Source: JARYLZ01 sp964388275
GTDB taxonomy: Bacteria; Bacteroidota; Ignavibacteria; SZUA-365
Reading direction: 5' to 3'
Length of the DNA stretch: 64,000 bases
Assembly (NCBI GenBank): GCA_964388275.1
Contig: CAYLZD010000012.1
Span: 33,820-97,819 of the forward strand
The notes under the pieces are model-generated. The model saw only the letters and a program-made list of their open reading frames with translations, did not search any database and had not been told where the DNA came from. Positions 55,235-63,949 of this stretch are shown here, one piece after another. Numbering within the stretch: the stretch's first letter is position 1; every line of letters begins with the position of its first letter. Both the position numbers and the translations under genes were made by a program.

Positions 55235-57010
55235 ATGAACACGACACACAATAACCAATGCTCCCGGATGCGTTCGGCGTGGCATATGGCAGGCTTCGCG
55301 CTGTTGATGCTGCTCCCTGCCGCGCTGAATGCGCAATTCGGCGGGCGCGGGGAGCAGCCATCCTCCTCCGACCGGCCCTCTCAGTTGAAATCGGGACTGC
55401 AGGATCTGCAGCAATTCAAGAAAGACGCGGAATCGAAACTCGCCTTGCTGCCGATGGACGGTCCGGTCAATCCCGAATACTACGTCGTGGGGCCTAACGA
55501 CCTCTTCACGGTCGGTGTTTGGGGACCCGTGATGTTCCAGCTTGCGATTCCGGTGAGCCCGGAGGGCTCGTTGATAGTTCCCACCGTCGGAGAAGTGCCG
55601 GTGGCCGGCAAGACTCTCGCCGCCGCCAAACGCGAGGTCGCCGACCGAATCCGTTCGCGATACACGATGGGCGACATATCCGTCACTCTCACGACCCCGC
55701 GCAGTTTCACGGTTTCACTGCGGGGATCCGTTCTCGTGCCCGGGACCTACACCGCGTCGGCGGTGGACCGCGTCGACAAAATACTGCGCCTGGGCGCCGC
55801 CGTAATTACGCCAACTCCGACGCTCTCCGTGCTCGCGGTCCCGCTGCGCGAGCATCGCATGGACGACCTCGGCATTCCGAGCATCGAGCAACGCGCAGCA
55901 CTCTACGACAAGGCATCCACCCGCAACATATTGCTGGCGCGCCGTTCGCGCGACACGCTGCGCGTGGACCTCGGCAAATACGAAGCCACGGGGGACGACC
56001 GCTACAACCCCTACCTCCGCGACGGCGACGCCATCATCGTCCCTCGGCGCGATATGGAACGAAACTTCATATCCATACAGGGCGCCGTCAACATGCCCGG
56101 CAACTACGAGTACGTCGAGGGCGACCGACTCTCCGACCTCGTCGCGATCGCTCACGGCATGACCTCCGACGCGTCCGGCAGCGCCGTTGTTTCGCGCTTT
56201 TCATCCGACGGCGCTTCGAGCCGGGAAATCCGCGTACCGCTGTCCATCTTGCGTTCTGGCGGGGCCGATGAGCAGCTGCTGCGCGGCGACCGCATAATCG
56301 TCGAACGCGCGGCCGACGCGCGCGGCAATTTTTCGGTTTCCGTGCGCGGCGAGGTGGCGTCCCCCGGCGTTTACCCGATCAGCGGAGGCGGCACCCGCCT
56401 CACGGCGGTCCTGAAGGCCGCGGGCGGACTCACAACCGGCGCCCTGCCCAGGGCGTCCGTGATTCTCCGCAGAATCGACCAGCTCAGCTCCGATGTGACC
56501 CTGCGTTACGATATCGCGCGCAACTGGCGCACCGCCGAGTTCACAATCGCGGATTCGCTGTATTACCTTCAAGTGCTGCGCGAGGGTCTGGCCCCCGTGA
56601 AGGTCGACATGGCCGCGCTCATGAACGGCGACAGCTCGCAGGACGTGGTTCTGGAGGACGGCGACATCATTTTCATCGCCCGCGATCTCCGGACGGTCTA
56701 CGTCGACGGACAGGTGGCTCATCCGGGATTCCAACCATGGAAGCCGGACGCCGATCTGGACTGGTACTTGGACGCGGCCGGCGGCACCACGGACATGGCC
56801 GAAACCGGTGACATCCGCGTCATAAAGAGCGGATCGCTCGAATGGGTGGATCCGGACGAAACCGAAATCCAATCCGGTGATAAAATCTGGGTGCCCAAGC
56901 ACGTGCCCCTGGATCTCGCCACCTTGCTGTCCATTTTCCGCGACGTGGCGACCTTCCTTACCGCATTCGCGACGGTCGGCATTCTGATTTACCAGGTCAC
57001 CAAGGACTAA
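55235..57010 (+). CDS. polysaccharide export protein with four SLBB domains (Wza-like)
   Basis: A 591-residue protein. Signal peptide ends near LNAQ (residue 34), with no lipobox cysteine, unlike classical Wza. The Poly_export domain (about 82-153, YYVVGPNDLFTVGVWGPV) is followed by four SLBB-type units starting near 158, 277, 366 and 487, each with a V.V.G.V..PG.Y core. A C-terminal helix at about 563-586 is suited to crossing the outer membrane. The start codon could instead be the ATG at 55268. It should form the outer-membrane export channel for cluster B glycan. Confidence 0.88.
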   Translation: MNTTHNNQCSRMRSAWHMAGFALLMLLPAALNAQFGGRGEQPSSSDRPSQLKSGLQDLQQFKKDAESKLALLPMDGPVNPEYYVVGPNDLFTVGVWGPVMFQLAIPVSPEGSLIVPTVGEVPVAGKTLAAAKREVADRIRSRYTMGDISVTLTTPRSFTVSLRGSVLVPGTYTASAVDRVDKILRLGAAVITPTPTLSVLAVPLREHRMDDLGIPSIEQRAALYDKASTRNILLARRSRDTLRVDLGKYEATGDDRYNPYLRDGDAIIVPRRDMERNFISIQGAVNMPGNYEYVEGDRLSDLVAIAHGMTSDASGSAVVSRFSSDGASSREIRVPLSILRSGGADEQLLRGDRIIVERAADARGNFSVSVRGEVASPGVYPISGGGTRLTAVLKAAGGLTTGALPRASVILRRIDQLSSDVTLRYDIARNWRTAEFTIADSLYYLQVLREGLAPVKVDMAALMNGDSSQDVVLEDGDIIFIARDLRTVYVDGQVAHPGFQPWKPDADLDWYLDAAGGTTDMAETGDIRVIKSGSLEWVDPDETEIQSGDKIWVPKHVPLDLATLLSIFRDVATFLTAFATVGILIYQVTKD

Positions 57011-57030
57011 CTTTCATCGCACTAACGTCA

Positions 57031-58188
57031 ATGCAGCGCGACCAGCACGATCTTCCCGAACGGAGTTTCCTTGAGTATCTTCTAATACTCAGCAGAAGAA
57101 AGGCATTCGTTATTCTCACGACCCTGGCGGTGACGGTGACGGCGGCCGTTGTGAGCTTCCTCCTGCCGAAAACCTACCGTTCGAGCGCCACCATCATGCC
57201 GCCCAAAAACACCGGGAGCATGAATCTTCTGAGTCTCTCATCCTCGACGCTGATGCGCCAGTTCAGTCCGCTGCGAGCGCTCAGCGGCGGGCTCTCGCCG
57301 GACCTCTACGGATACGTCTCGATTCTCAAGAGCCGCACGCTGGCCGAACTGGTCGTGAACCATTTCGACCTCAAGCGGCGCTACGGCACGACCATGATGA
57401 TGAAGGCGGTCAAGCAGTTGCAGAACAACACCGATTACACGGTGAACGAGGAAACCACCATCACAATCATGGCGGAGGATGAGGACGCGCGGATGGCCCG
57501 CGACATCGTCGCGTATTTTCTTCTGAAGCTCGACTCGCTGCAAAGGGATCTGACGGTCCGCGAGGCCCGGGAAAACCGCGAATTCATCGAAAAGCGCCTC
57601 CAGCAGAACAGGGATGAGATGCGCGCGGCGGAAATCACGATGAAGGAATTCCAGGAGAAGAACGGCGTGGTGGCGCTTCCGAGCGAAGCAACCGCTTCGG
57701 TGAGCGCATATGCCGAGGTTTACGCGCAGAAAATGATGAAGGAGTTGGAGGTAAGCTATCTCGAGCGCGCTCTCGGCCGCGACAATCCGCAACTCCAGAC
57801 CTCGCGTCTGGAACTCGCGGAGTTCAACCGCCTCCTGTCGGAAGTCCCCGGACAGGGAATGGAGTTCCTCAGACTGTACCGGGAGTACGCGATACAGCAG
57901 AAGTTGTTCGAGATACTGCTGCCGCTGTACGAACAGGCGAGAATTGAAGAGCAGCGCAACACTTCCACTCTGCTCGTAATCGATCCTCCGGAAGTGCCGG
58001 AGCGTCATTCCGCGCCGAAACGCATGATCATCACGATAGTGTTCTTCTTCCTGTCGCTGATTCTCGCCGTCGCCGCCGTTGTCGTGTCGACGCGTCTCGA
58101 GGACATGCGGCAGGCGCGGCCGGAACAGCACGCCCGCCTCATGGCTCTCCTCGGCCCGTTCGCGCGACTGTCCCGCTCGCGTAACTGA
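57031..58188 (+). CDS. Wzz/GNVR chain-length determinant protein
   Basis: A 385-residue inner-membrane protein with helices at about 27-46 and near 331-352 and a long periplasmic coiled coil between. The N-terminal segment PKTYRSSATIMPPKNTG and FQEKNGVVALPSEA are typical of Wzz/GumC. There is no C-terminal tyrosine-kinase domain, so it is a Wzz-only type. It should set glycan chain length and couple to the SLBB export protein 21 bases upstream. Confidence 0.88.
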   Translation: MQRDQHDLPERSFLEYLLILSRRKAFVILTTLAVTVTAAVVSFLLPKTYRSSATIMPPKNTGSMNLLSLSSSTLMRQFSPLRALSGGLSPDLYGYVSILKSRTLAELVVNHFDLKRRYGTTMMMKAVKQLQNNTDYTVNEETTITIMAEDEDARMARDIVAYFLLKLDSLQRDLTVREARENREFIEKRLQQNRDEMRAAEITMKEFQEKNGVVALPSEATASVSAYAEVYAQKMMKELEVSYLERALGRDNPQLQTSRLELAEFNRLLSEVPGQGMEFLRLYREYAIQQKLFEILLPLYEQARIEEQRNTSTLLVIDPPEVPERHSAPKRMIITIVFFFLSLILAVAAVVVSTRLEDMRQARPEQHARLMALLGPFARLSRSRN

Positions 58189-58231
58189 GCCGGTGCGGAT
58201 CGGTCGGGAAACGGAGCAGGAACACGGCGGC

Positions 58232-59734
58232 ATGGAACGGGTGATTGTCCGTGACACAATCGTCCTGTCCGGGAGCAGGTACATCATGCTGGGCCTCGGC
58301 ATGTTGCGCAACCTGTTCATGGCGCGGTTGCTGGGCGCCGATTCCTATGCTTATTGGGTCCTGTTCCTGCTCGTGCTGCAGTACGCCGATCAGATGCACT
58401 TCGGGCTTCGACTCGCGGGCGATTGCGAGATCCCGGCGCAGAAAGGGCGCGGGGACATGGCGCGCGCCCGGCACACCGGAAACGTCCTGCTCGGCGGGAC
58501 GCTGGGCGCCGCGGCGCTCGCCGCCGTGCTCACGGCCGCGGCGGGCCTGGCGTTGGCACAGCGCGGCGGTCCGATCGGCGACTACGACGCGCGGCTGCTC
58601 GGAATCGGCCTCGTCGTGACCGCGGTGGTGCTGTTCGGCGACCAACTCGGGCGCTTTCACCTGATGATTCTCAGGACAAAAAAACGTTTCGTCCTGACAG
58701 CGGGCGTGGAACTGTCGGCTGAGTTCATCAGGACCACGAGCGTCATCGTTCTGGGCATGGTATGGGGGCTTCCCGGAGGATTCGGCGCGTACATCCTGGC
58801 GTCCGTGTCCATGGCGCTGTGGCTTCAACTAAAGGCAAGGGGCGAGTTCCGACCCGCCTGGGAAGTGCCCGCGATACGCGCGCTTCTGGCGATCGGCTTC
58901 CCGCTGTTCCTCAGCAATCTGGCGGCGCTTCTCATCATCAGCTGCGATCGTATCGTGGGCAGCCTCATGCTTCGCGGGCAGGAGTTTTCTCTATACGGCT
59001 TTGCCACCACACTCACAATGCTTCCGGTGCTGGCCTCGAGCGGTCTGCGAGACGTGCTCTTCCCCACTTTCGGGGAGCGTTTCGGCCGCGGCGGGGAGGC
59101 GAATGCGCTGTACCCGATCTACTCGCGGTCCCTGTACACCGTGGCTTTCGTCACTCCGCCGCTGGTGGCGGCGGTGCTCTACGGCGGCGAAGCGATCATC
59201 CGCCTTTTGCTTCCGGCCTTCGTTCCGTCCATCCCGATAATGGAATTGTTGTCCTTCGGCATCACGTTCATGTCCATCGCCTCCCTGCCAGTCACCGTGC
59301 TCATGATCACGCGCCGCGCCTGGCTGGCGCTGGGGATGGAAGGAATCGCCGTCGCGGCCGCCGCGATCTGCTACGTCCTTCTTCCCGCCCTGACGGGATC
59401 CGTGACGGCGCTCGCGCTGGGCACTTGCGCGCTGTACGCCATATACGGCGTCGGCACGCTCGTGACGACCCTTCGCGACTGCCGGCTCCCCTCCCGTGAC
59501 ATAGCCCGGGAAACTGCATTCATCATATTCCCGGCCGTCACGAGCATCGCTCTCATCCTGCTGCTCTCCCGCCTGTTACCGGCGAATGCATCCGGCGCTA
59601 TGCCGGACGCGGCAATCCCGATCATGAAGTTCCTGGGATTCGCCCTCGTCTACGCGCTGCTTCTCGCCTTCACGCGGGGGAAGACGCGGATATTCGACAC
59701 GCTTCGGGGAATGCGCGGAACGGAGCCGGCATGA
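58232..59734 (+). CDS. polysaccharide flippase (Wzx-like, MOP superfamily)
   Basis: A 500-residue integral membrane protein with about 12-14 helices, starting MERVIVRDTIVLSGSRYIM (ATG 58232); a GTG 13 codons earlier is an alternative. Features include GLGMLRNLFMARLLGADSYA at the N-terminus and the repeated MLPVLASSGLRDVLFPTFGE region. It should flip lipid-linked repeats of the cluster B glycan. The end overlaps the Wzy-like gene by 4 bases. Confidence 0.88.
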   Translation: MERVIVRDTIVLSGSRYIMLGLGMLRNLFMARLLGADSYAYWVLFLLVLQYADQMHFGLRLAGDCEIPAQKGRGDMARARHTGNVLLGGTLGAAALAAVLTAAAGLALAQRGGPIGDYDARLLGIGLVVTAVVLFGDQLGRFHLMILRTKKRFVLTAGVELSAEFIRTTSVIVLGMVWGLPGGFGAYILASVSMALWLQLKARGEFRPAWEVPAIRALLAIGFPLFLSNLAALLIISCDRIVGSLMLRGQEFSLYGFATTLTMLPVLASSGLRDVLFPTFGERFGRGGEANALYPIYSRSLYTVAFVTPPLVAAVLYGGEAIIRLLLPAFVPSIPIMELLSFGITFMSIASLPVTVLMITRRAWLALGMEGIAVAAAAICYVLLPALTGSVTALALGTCALYAIYGVGTLVTTLRDCRLPSRDIARETAFIIFPAVTSIALILLLSRLLPANASGAMPDAAIPIMKFLGFALVYALLLAFTRGKTRIFDTLRGMRGTEPA

Positions 59735-61212
59735 GCGGACGAAACGGAAATCCTTGGCGTATGCATGCGGACGGCAGGAACGCCGCAGGCATACTGCTGA
59801 CCGACTCCATACTCGCCGATTCCCGCGTAGGACTCCCTCTGCTGCTCCGCTCGGCGCCGATCGCCGTATCGGCCCTCCTGCTGGGCGCATTATTCATGTT
59901 CGATCCCCTGCTGGTGGCACTGGCGGCCGCGGCGCTCATCGTGATGCTTTCCACCATAAACGTGTGGGCGCAGATGGCGCTGCTTGTCGCGACACTTCCC
60001 CTGTACCGCATGGGAATGGGATCGGAGGTCGGTTCGGGATTCGGACCCTTCGACCTGTACACTGTCTGGTTCGCGTTGCTGTTCCTATGGAAGCTGGGTC
60101 CGGTGGAATTGCTGCGCATCCGCCTCCCGGGAGTGCTGCTTCTCGCTTTCGTGATGCTGTTCGGCTTCGTCCCGAGCGCCATACACGCCGATTCGTCCGT
60201 GGCGTACTGGCGCGGCATGCTGCAGGTCGTCATCGGTCTTCTGCTCATGGCGGGAGTCTACACGAGGTTGATACAGAAGGGGAGCGAACGTTTCGTCGCG
60301 CAGCTGCTCAGGTTGTTCACGGTATCCTCGGCGCTGTTCGCGATCTGGGGGATCATCATGTCGGCGCGGAGCGGATCCTTGATGCGAATCGCGGGCGTCG
60401 TGGGACGCTATTACAATTTCCTATTCAGCGATCCGAACTTTTACTCGGGATTTCTTCTGATGGCGCTGTGCATCGCGGTGGGACTCGCGCTTGCCGCGGA
60501 AACCCCGCGACAGCGATTTATTCAGTGGGCCGCGGCAGGCGTCCTCCTTCTCGCGGATCTGCTTACCGTCTCGAGAGCCGGCTACCTCTCGACATTCATC
60601 TGCGGAGTCATCTTCACCGCATACCTTTGGAGGCACACGAACCTGAAGCGCGTGATCGCGACCCTCGCGCTGCTTGCCGCGGCCGTGGGAACCGGCATAC
60701 TTCTCCTCACGGACCTCGGTTCCAACCTGCTCGGCCTCCTCACAGTATCCGATCGAATGACTTCGGCGGTATCCGGACAGGACGCATCCATGAACCAGCG
60801 CGCGAACATCCTCAAGGTCGGCTGGCGGATGGCATGGCACACTCCTGTGTCCGGAGTCGGTTTGGGCAACTTCGAGCACACATTCGACCGCTACAGGGAG
60901 GCGGAGCTTTCGACCACTAACCATCAGGCCTGCCACAACACCTACCTCAAACTTTTCGCCGAAACCGGCGCAATCGGATTCCTTACGGCGATTCTTTATT
61001 ATGGGCTGTTAATGCGCGCGCTGTGGAAATCCTACCGCGCACAGACGTCAATCCGCCGCAGGCACATGATGTTCGGGTTGTGCATCGGCATTTTCTCCTA
61101 CTTTCTGATGAGCGCGACGCTCGACCAGCTCTATGAAGCGCATTTCTGGATCATGAGCGGCTTCGCCGTCGCCTGCGCGCACATATTCGCACAAACGGCC
61201 GACCGCACATGA
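59731..61212 (+). CDS. O-antigen ligase / Wzy-type polymerase
   Basis: A 493-residue polytopic membrane protein with about 11-12 helices. The Wzy_C domain is marked by NILKVGWRMAWHTPVSGVGL, a large periplasmic loop and CHNTYLKLFAETGAIGFL near residue 405. It either polymerises repeats (Wzy) or ligates glycan to a carrier (WaaL); the two cannot be told apart by sequence alone. Overlaps both neighbours by 4 bases. Confidence 0.88.
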   Translation: MSGRNGNPWRMHADGRNAAGILLTDSILADSRVGLPLLLRSAPIAVSALLLGALFMFDPLLVALAAAALIVMLSTINVWAQMALLVATLPLYRMGMGSEVGSGFGPFDLYTVWFALLFLWKLGPVELLRIRLPGVLLLAFVMLFGFVPSAIHADSSVAYWRGMLQVVIGLLLMAGVYTRLIQKGSERFVAQLLRLFTVSSALFAIWGIIMSARSGSLMRIAGVVGRYYNFLFSDPNFYSGFLLMALCIAVGLALAAETPRQRFIQWAAAGVLLLADLLTVSRAGYLSTFICGVIFTAYLWRHTNLKRVIATLALLAAAVGTGILLLTDLGSNLLGLLTVSDRMTSAVSGQDASMNQRANILKVGWRMAWHTPVSGVGLGNFEHTFDRYREAELSTTNHQACHNTYLKLFAETGAIGFLTAILYYGLLMRALWKSYRAQTSIRRRHMMFGLCIGIFSYFLMSATLDQLYEAHFWIMSGFAVACAHIFAQTADRT

Positions 61213-62063
61213 TGGAAGCAGCAAGCGGAATTCCCGATCTCTCGGTCGTCATTATAACCTGGCGCATGCGCGAGATGCTGCGCGACCTGCTGGCATCATT
61301 GTACGCGCATACAAAGGGAATCTCCTTCGAGGTGATCCTGGCGGACAACAATTCCCGCGACGGCACGCTCGAGATGCTGCGCGCGGAATACCCCGAAGTG
61401 CGGATCATCGAGAACGACCGCAACCGCGGAGTCGCGGCCGCGCGCAACCAGTGCTTCGTGCTCGCGCGGGGACGCTACAGGGTCACGATCGACGCGGACA
61501 TGGTATTGCTCGAAAACGCGCTCGGCCGGTTGGTGGCGTTCATGGACGCGCGTCCCGAGGCGGGGCTCGCCGGCTGCAAGCTGGTGTCGGTGGACGGCGA
61601 GGTGCAGCGCAGCGCCCGCCGCACACCCACGGCGGTCAGCTTTCTCCTGCGCCGGCTGAGCTTCATGGAGGCCGTGCGGCGCAGCCGCGCGCTCCAGTAT
61701 CACGAGATGGCCGAGTGGGACCGCGGCGACACGCGCACAGTAGATTATGTGATCGGCGCCTGCCAATGCATACGGCGCGAGGCCATGGAACAGGTGGGTC
61801 TGCTGGACGAGCGCATTTTTTACGGGCCCGAGGATCTCGACTACTGCCTCCGTATGCGCCGCGCGGGCTGGGAGGTCTGGTACGTCGCCGACACACGCAT
61901 AGTGCATTACGAGCAGCGGATCACCCGCAAGAAACTCTTCTCCAAACTGACGTACCTCCATTTCAAGGGCATATTTTACCTGTTCCGCAAGTATCGGTGG
62001 AAACTCGCGCCGGAGAACGCGCCGGCGTCCGGGCGGAGACCGGAAGCGAGCGATCCCGCATGA
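61209..62063 (+). CDS. GT2 glycosyltransferase (rhamnosyltransferase-like)
   Basis: A 284-residue GT-A enzyme. It has LSVVIITWRMREMLRDLL, ILADNNSRDGT and the DXD-like DADM (at about 98-101), then GACQCIRREAMEQVGLLDER and YGPEDLDYCLRMRRAGW, the ED..DYC..R..AGW end of WbbL-type rhamnosyltransferases. It should add one sugar of the cluster B repeat at the cytoplasmic face. A second ATG lies at the next codon. Overlaps both neighbours by 4 bases. Confidence 0.92.
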   Translation: MMEAASGIPDLSVVIITWRMREMLRDLLASLYAHTKGISFEVILADNNSRDGTLEMLRAEYPEVRIIENDRNRGVAAARNQCFVLARGRYRVTIDADMVLLENALGRLVAFMDARPEAGLAGCKLVSVDGEVQRSARRTPTAVSFLLRRLSFMEAVRRSRALQYHEMAEWDRGDTRTVDYVIGACQCIRREAMEQVGLLDERIFYGPEDLDYCLRMRRAGWEVWYVADTRIVHYEQRITRKKLFSKLTYLHFKGIFYLFRKYRWKLAPENAPASGRRPEASDPA

Positions 62064-63388
62064 CAGCGTTGCGAACCGCCATCGACAGCTGCCTCGCGCC
62101 GCTCGAGCGCCTGCCGCGGCGGCGCTATCTGCTCATCCTGACCGCCTTGCTGGCTCTGACGAGAGTCGCGGCGTTATGGTTTTACGCCGATCTGTCGAAT
62201 CCCGATCTCCTGGAGACGGGAACGATTACCAGGAACATTCTCGCGGGCCATGGGTATTCGATAAATTTCCGGGCGCCGGTGCCCGAGGAGGACCTGGATC
62301 CCGCCGAGACGCCGCGCCCCATGCCGACCGCCTTCACGCTGCCCGGCTATGTGGCGATAACCACGGCAGTGCTCGGAGTCTTCGGCGACGGCGCCGCCGG
62401 TTACGCGGCGCTCTACGCGGTGAGCCTGCTCGCGACCATCGCGGCCGGCGTCCTGCTCTTCTTTCTGGCGAGGCGTCTCTTCGGCGAACGCTGCGCCCGC
62501 CTCGCCGCGCTGCTCTTCGCCGTCCATCCGCCGGCGATCGCCATCGTGTCCACTTTCGGCGGCGGTCCCGTCTACCAGCTCGTCATCTGCCTCGGCATGC
62601 TCGCCGCCGTGCGGGCCGACGAGACCGGCCGCAACGGCGATTTTCTCGCCGCCGGCCTGGCGGGGGGCGTCTGGCTGCTGTTCCGGGCCGAGGCGCTAGC
62701 TCTCGCGGCGTTGTTCGCCGTGTGGTTCGCGCGCCGCCACGGAGCGCGGAAGGCTGCCGCGTATTTCGCCGTCGTCGTCCTCTGCGCGCTGCCGTGGAGC
62801 ATCCGCAACTACGCAACGTTCGATTCGTTCGTGCCGCTGACCAGCAACGGCTGGCTGAACATCTGGCGCGGCAACAATCCCGAGGCCACCGGCGGGAGCT
62901 GGCATACGGACGGTTCGTCCAACTGGTTCGACCGGCGCCAAACGCTGGTCGGCGAGTTCAAGAAACTGCCCGTCACCGACCGCTATGAACTCGACGTGAT
63001 GGCCATTTACCGCGAGCGGGCGCTCGATTTCATTTTCGAGCGCCCCATGCAGGCGCTGAGTCTTTACGGCAAGAAATTCCTCATGTTCCTCACCGTCGAG
63101 ACGTCCGATAAACGGGTGTATCAACTGCCGCTGTCGCTGCCGAATCTCCTGCTCTCCGCTCTGACCGTGGCGGGATTTGTCACGCTGCTGCGGCGCAGGC
63201 GAGGACCGGCCCTGCTGCTGATCGCGGTCGCTTTTTACTGGTTCTTCATCCCGCTGTTCCATGTCGAGACACGCTACCAGATCATGCTGTCGGTCCTGTA
63301 CGCGCCGATCGCCTCCGCCCTGCTCATAGGCATACGGCGAGCTTCCGCGGATTCCGCGCCTGGCGGGAAGACCGGCCTGCCGGATTGA
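62060..63388 (+). CDS. GT39/ArnT-like membrane glycosyltransferase
   Basis: A 442-residue polytopic protein. I start it at ATG 62060 (overlap ATGA with the GT2 gene); the long frame upstream is antisense-like arginine-rich sequence. Layout: a first helix, a periplasmic loop with YADLSNPDLLETGTITRNIL and GHGYSINFRAPVPEED, then about 9-10 helices with RNYATFDSFVPLTSNGWLN and HVETRYQIM near the end. This matches PMT/ArnT-type GT-C enzymes that use polyprenyl-linked sugars. Last gene of cluster B. Sugar unknown. Confidence 0.85.
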   Translation: MTALRTAIDSCLAPLERLPRRRYLLILTALLALTRVAALWFYADLSNPDLLETGTITRNILAGHGYSINFRAPVPEEDLDPAETPRPMPTAFTLPGYVAITTAVLGVFGDGAAGYAALYAVSLLATIAAGVLLFFLARRLFGERCARLAALLFAVHPPAIAIVSTFGGGPVYQLVICLGMLAAVRADETGRNGDFLAAGLAGGVWLLFRAEALALAALFAVWFARRHGARKAAAYFAVVVLCALPWSIRNYATFDSFVPLTSNGWLNIWRGNNPEATGGSWHTDGSSNWFDRRQTLVGEFKKLPVTDRYELDVMAIYRERALDFIFERPMQALSLYGKKFLMFLTVETSDKRVYQLPLSLPNLLLSALTVAGFVTLLRRRRGPALLLIAVAFYWFFIPLFHVETRYQIMLSVLYAPIASALLIGIRRASADSAPGGKTGLPD

Positions 63389-63471
63389 TTCCATGGCGGA
63401 TCCACGACGTTCTCCCGCGGCGTTGTGGAGAGCGCTGTTTCCGCTGTGGAGGAGCGCGGCGCCGCTTTGAA

Positions 63472-63497
63472 CCGCCATGACGCCAGGGATTTTTTAT
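63472..63497 (+). repeat. 26-bp direct repeat, copy 1
   Basis: CCGCCATGACGCC followed by an AGGGATTTTTTAT tail; matches copy 2 (63637-63662) at 23 of 26 positions. Confidence 0.85.
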
Positions 63498-63512
63498 AGG
63501 ATCATGTAATCC

Positions 63513-63545
63513 GCCCGGGGTAGCCGCTACGCGTCAACCCCGGGC
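63513..63545. repeat. GC-rich palindrome with 9-bp arms
   Basis: GCCCGGGGT (63513-63521) and ACCCCGGGC (63537-63545) form a perfect stem around a 15-base loop that itself contains AGCCGCT. Between the two copies of the 26-bp repeat. Confidence 0.85.
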
Positions 63546-63588
63546 TCAGTTGATGGAATCCCTTCGGGATAGGATGAACAAAAATTGC

Positions 63589-63614
63589 CGTCCAACGTCC
63601 AACGTCTAACGTCC
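63589..63614 (+). repeat. 7-bp tandem repeat
   Basis: CGTCCAA, CGTCCAA, CGTCTAA and CGTCC: three full units of seven bases with one substitution, and a partial fourth. Confidence 0.9.
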
Positions 63615-63636
63615 CAGCACCCTATCCCTGTTTTCG

Positions 63637-63662
63637 CCGCCATGACGCCGGAGATTTTGTAT
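63637..63662 (+). repeat. 26-bp direct repeat, copy 2
   Basis: CCGCCATGACGCC followed by GGAGATTTTGTAT; 165 bases downstream of copy 1, with 3 mismatches. Confidence 0.85.
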
Positions 63663-63714
63663 GCGCTCCGCGCAGCCACGACACGCTCGTATATGGTACC
63701 CAGTTGGTTAATAC

Positions 63715-63741
63715 GGTGAATCTGGTGAATTCGGTGAATGG
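63715..63741 (+). repeat. 9-bp tandem repeat
   Basis: Three units sharing GGTGAAT, with variable last two bases (CT, TC, GG). Confidence 0.9.
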
Positions 63742-63747
63742 GGTCCA

Positions 63748-63780
63748 CCCCCTTCCCCCTTCCCCCTTTCCCCCTTCCCC
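63748..63780 (+). repeat. 33-base pure pyrimidine tract
   Basis: Only C and T, alternating blocks of four to five C with two to three T, near mirror symmetry, directly after the 9-bp tandem repeat. Confidence 0.9.
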
Positions 63781-63819
63781 GGGACTTCGTGCAGATAACC
63801 CCCCTTGCAAATTTACAGG

Positions 63820-63949
63820 CGTCCTCGTGACGACTTGCATAAGTCCTTTTGCCGACTTGCACTGTTTTTCCACCGCGTGCAGCGCCCTTCGTGACGACTT
63901 GCCGGCGTCCTCGCGGCGACCTGCACAGCCACTCGCGCCCGCTTACCGG
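63820..63949 (+). repeat. degenerate 22-bp tandem array
   Basis: Six consecutive units of 22, 22, 20, 22, 22 and 22 bases, starting at 63820, 63842, 63864, 63884, 63906 and 63928. The core GACTTGC recurs near position 13 of the better-kept units (units 1, 2, 4; GACCTGC in unit 5). More degenerate copies seem to follow to the window end. Confidence 0.7.
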
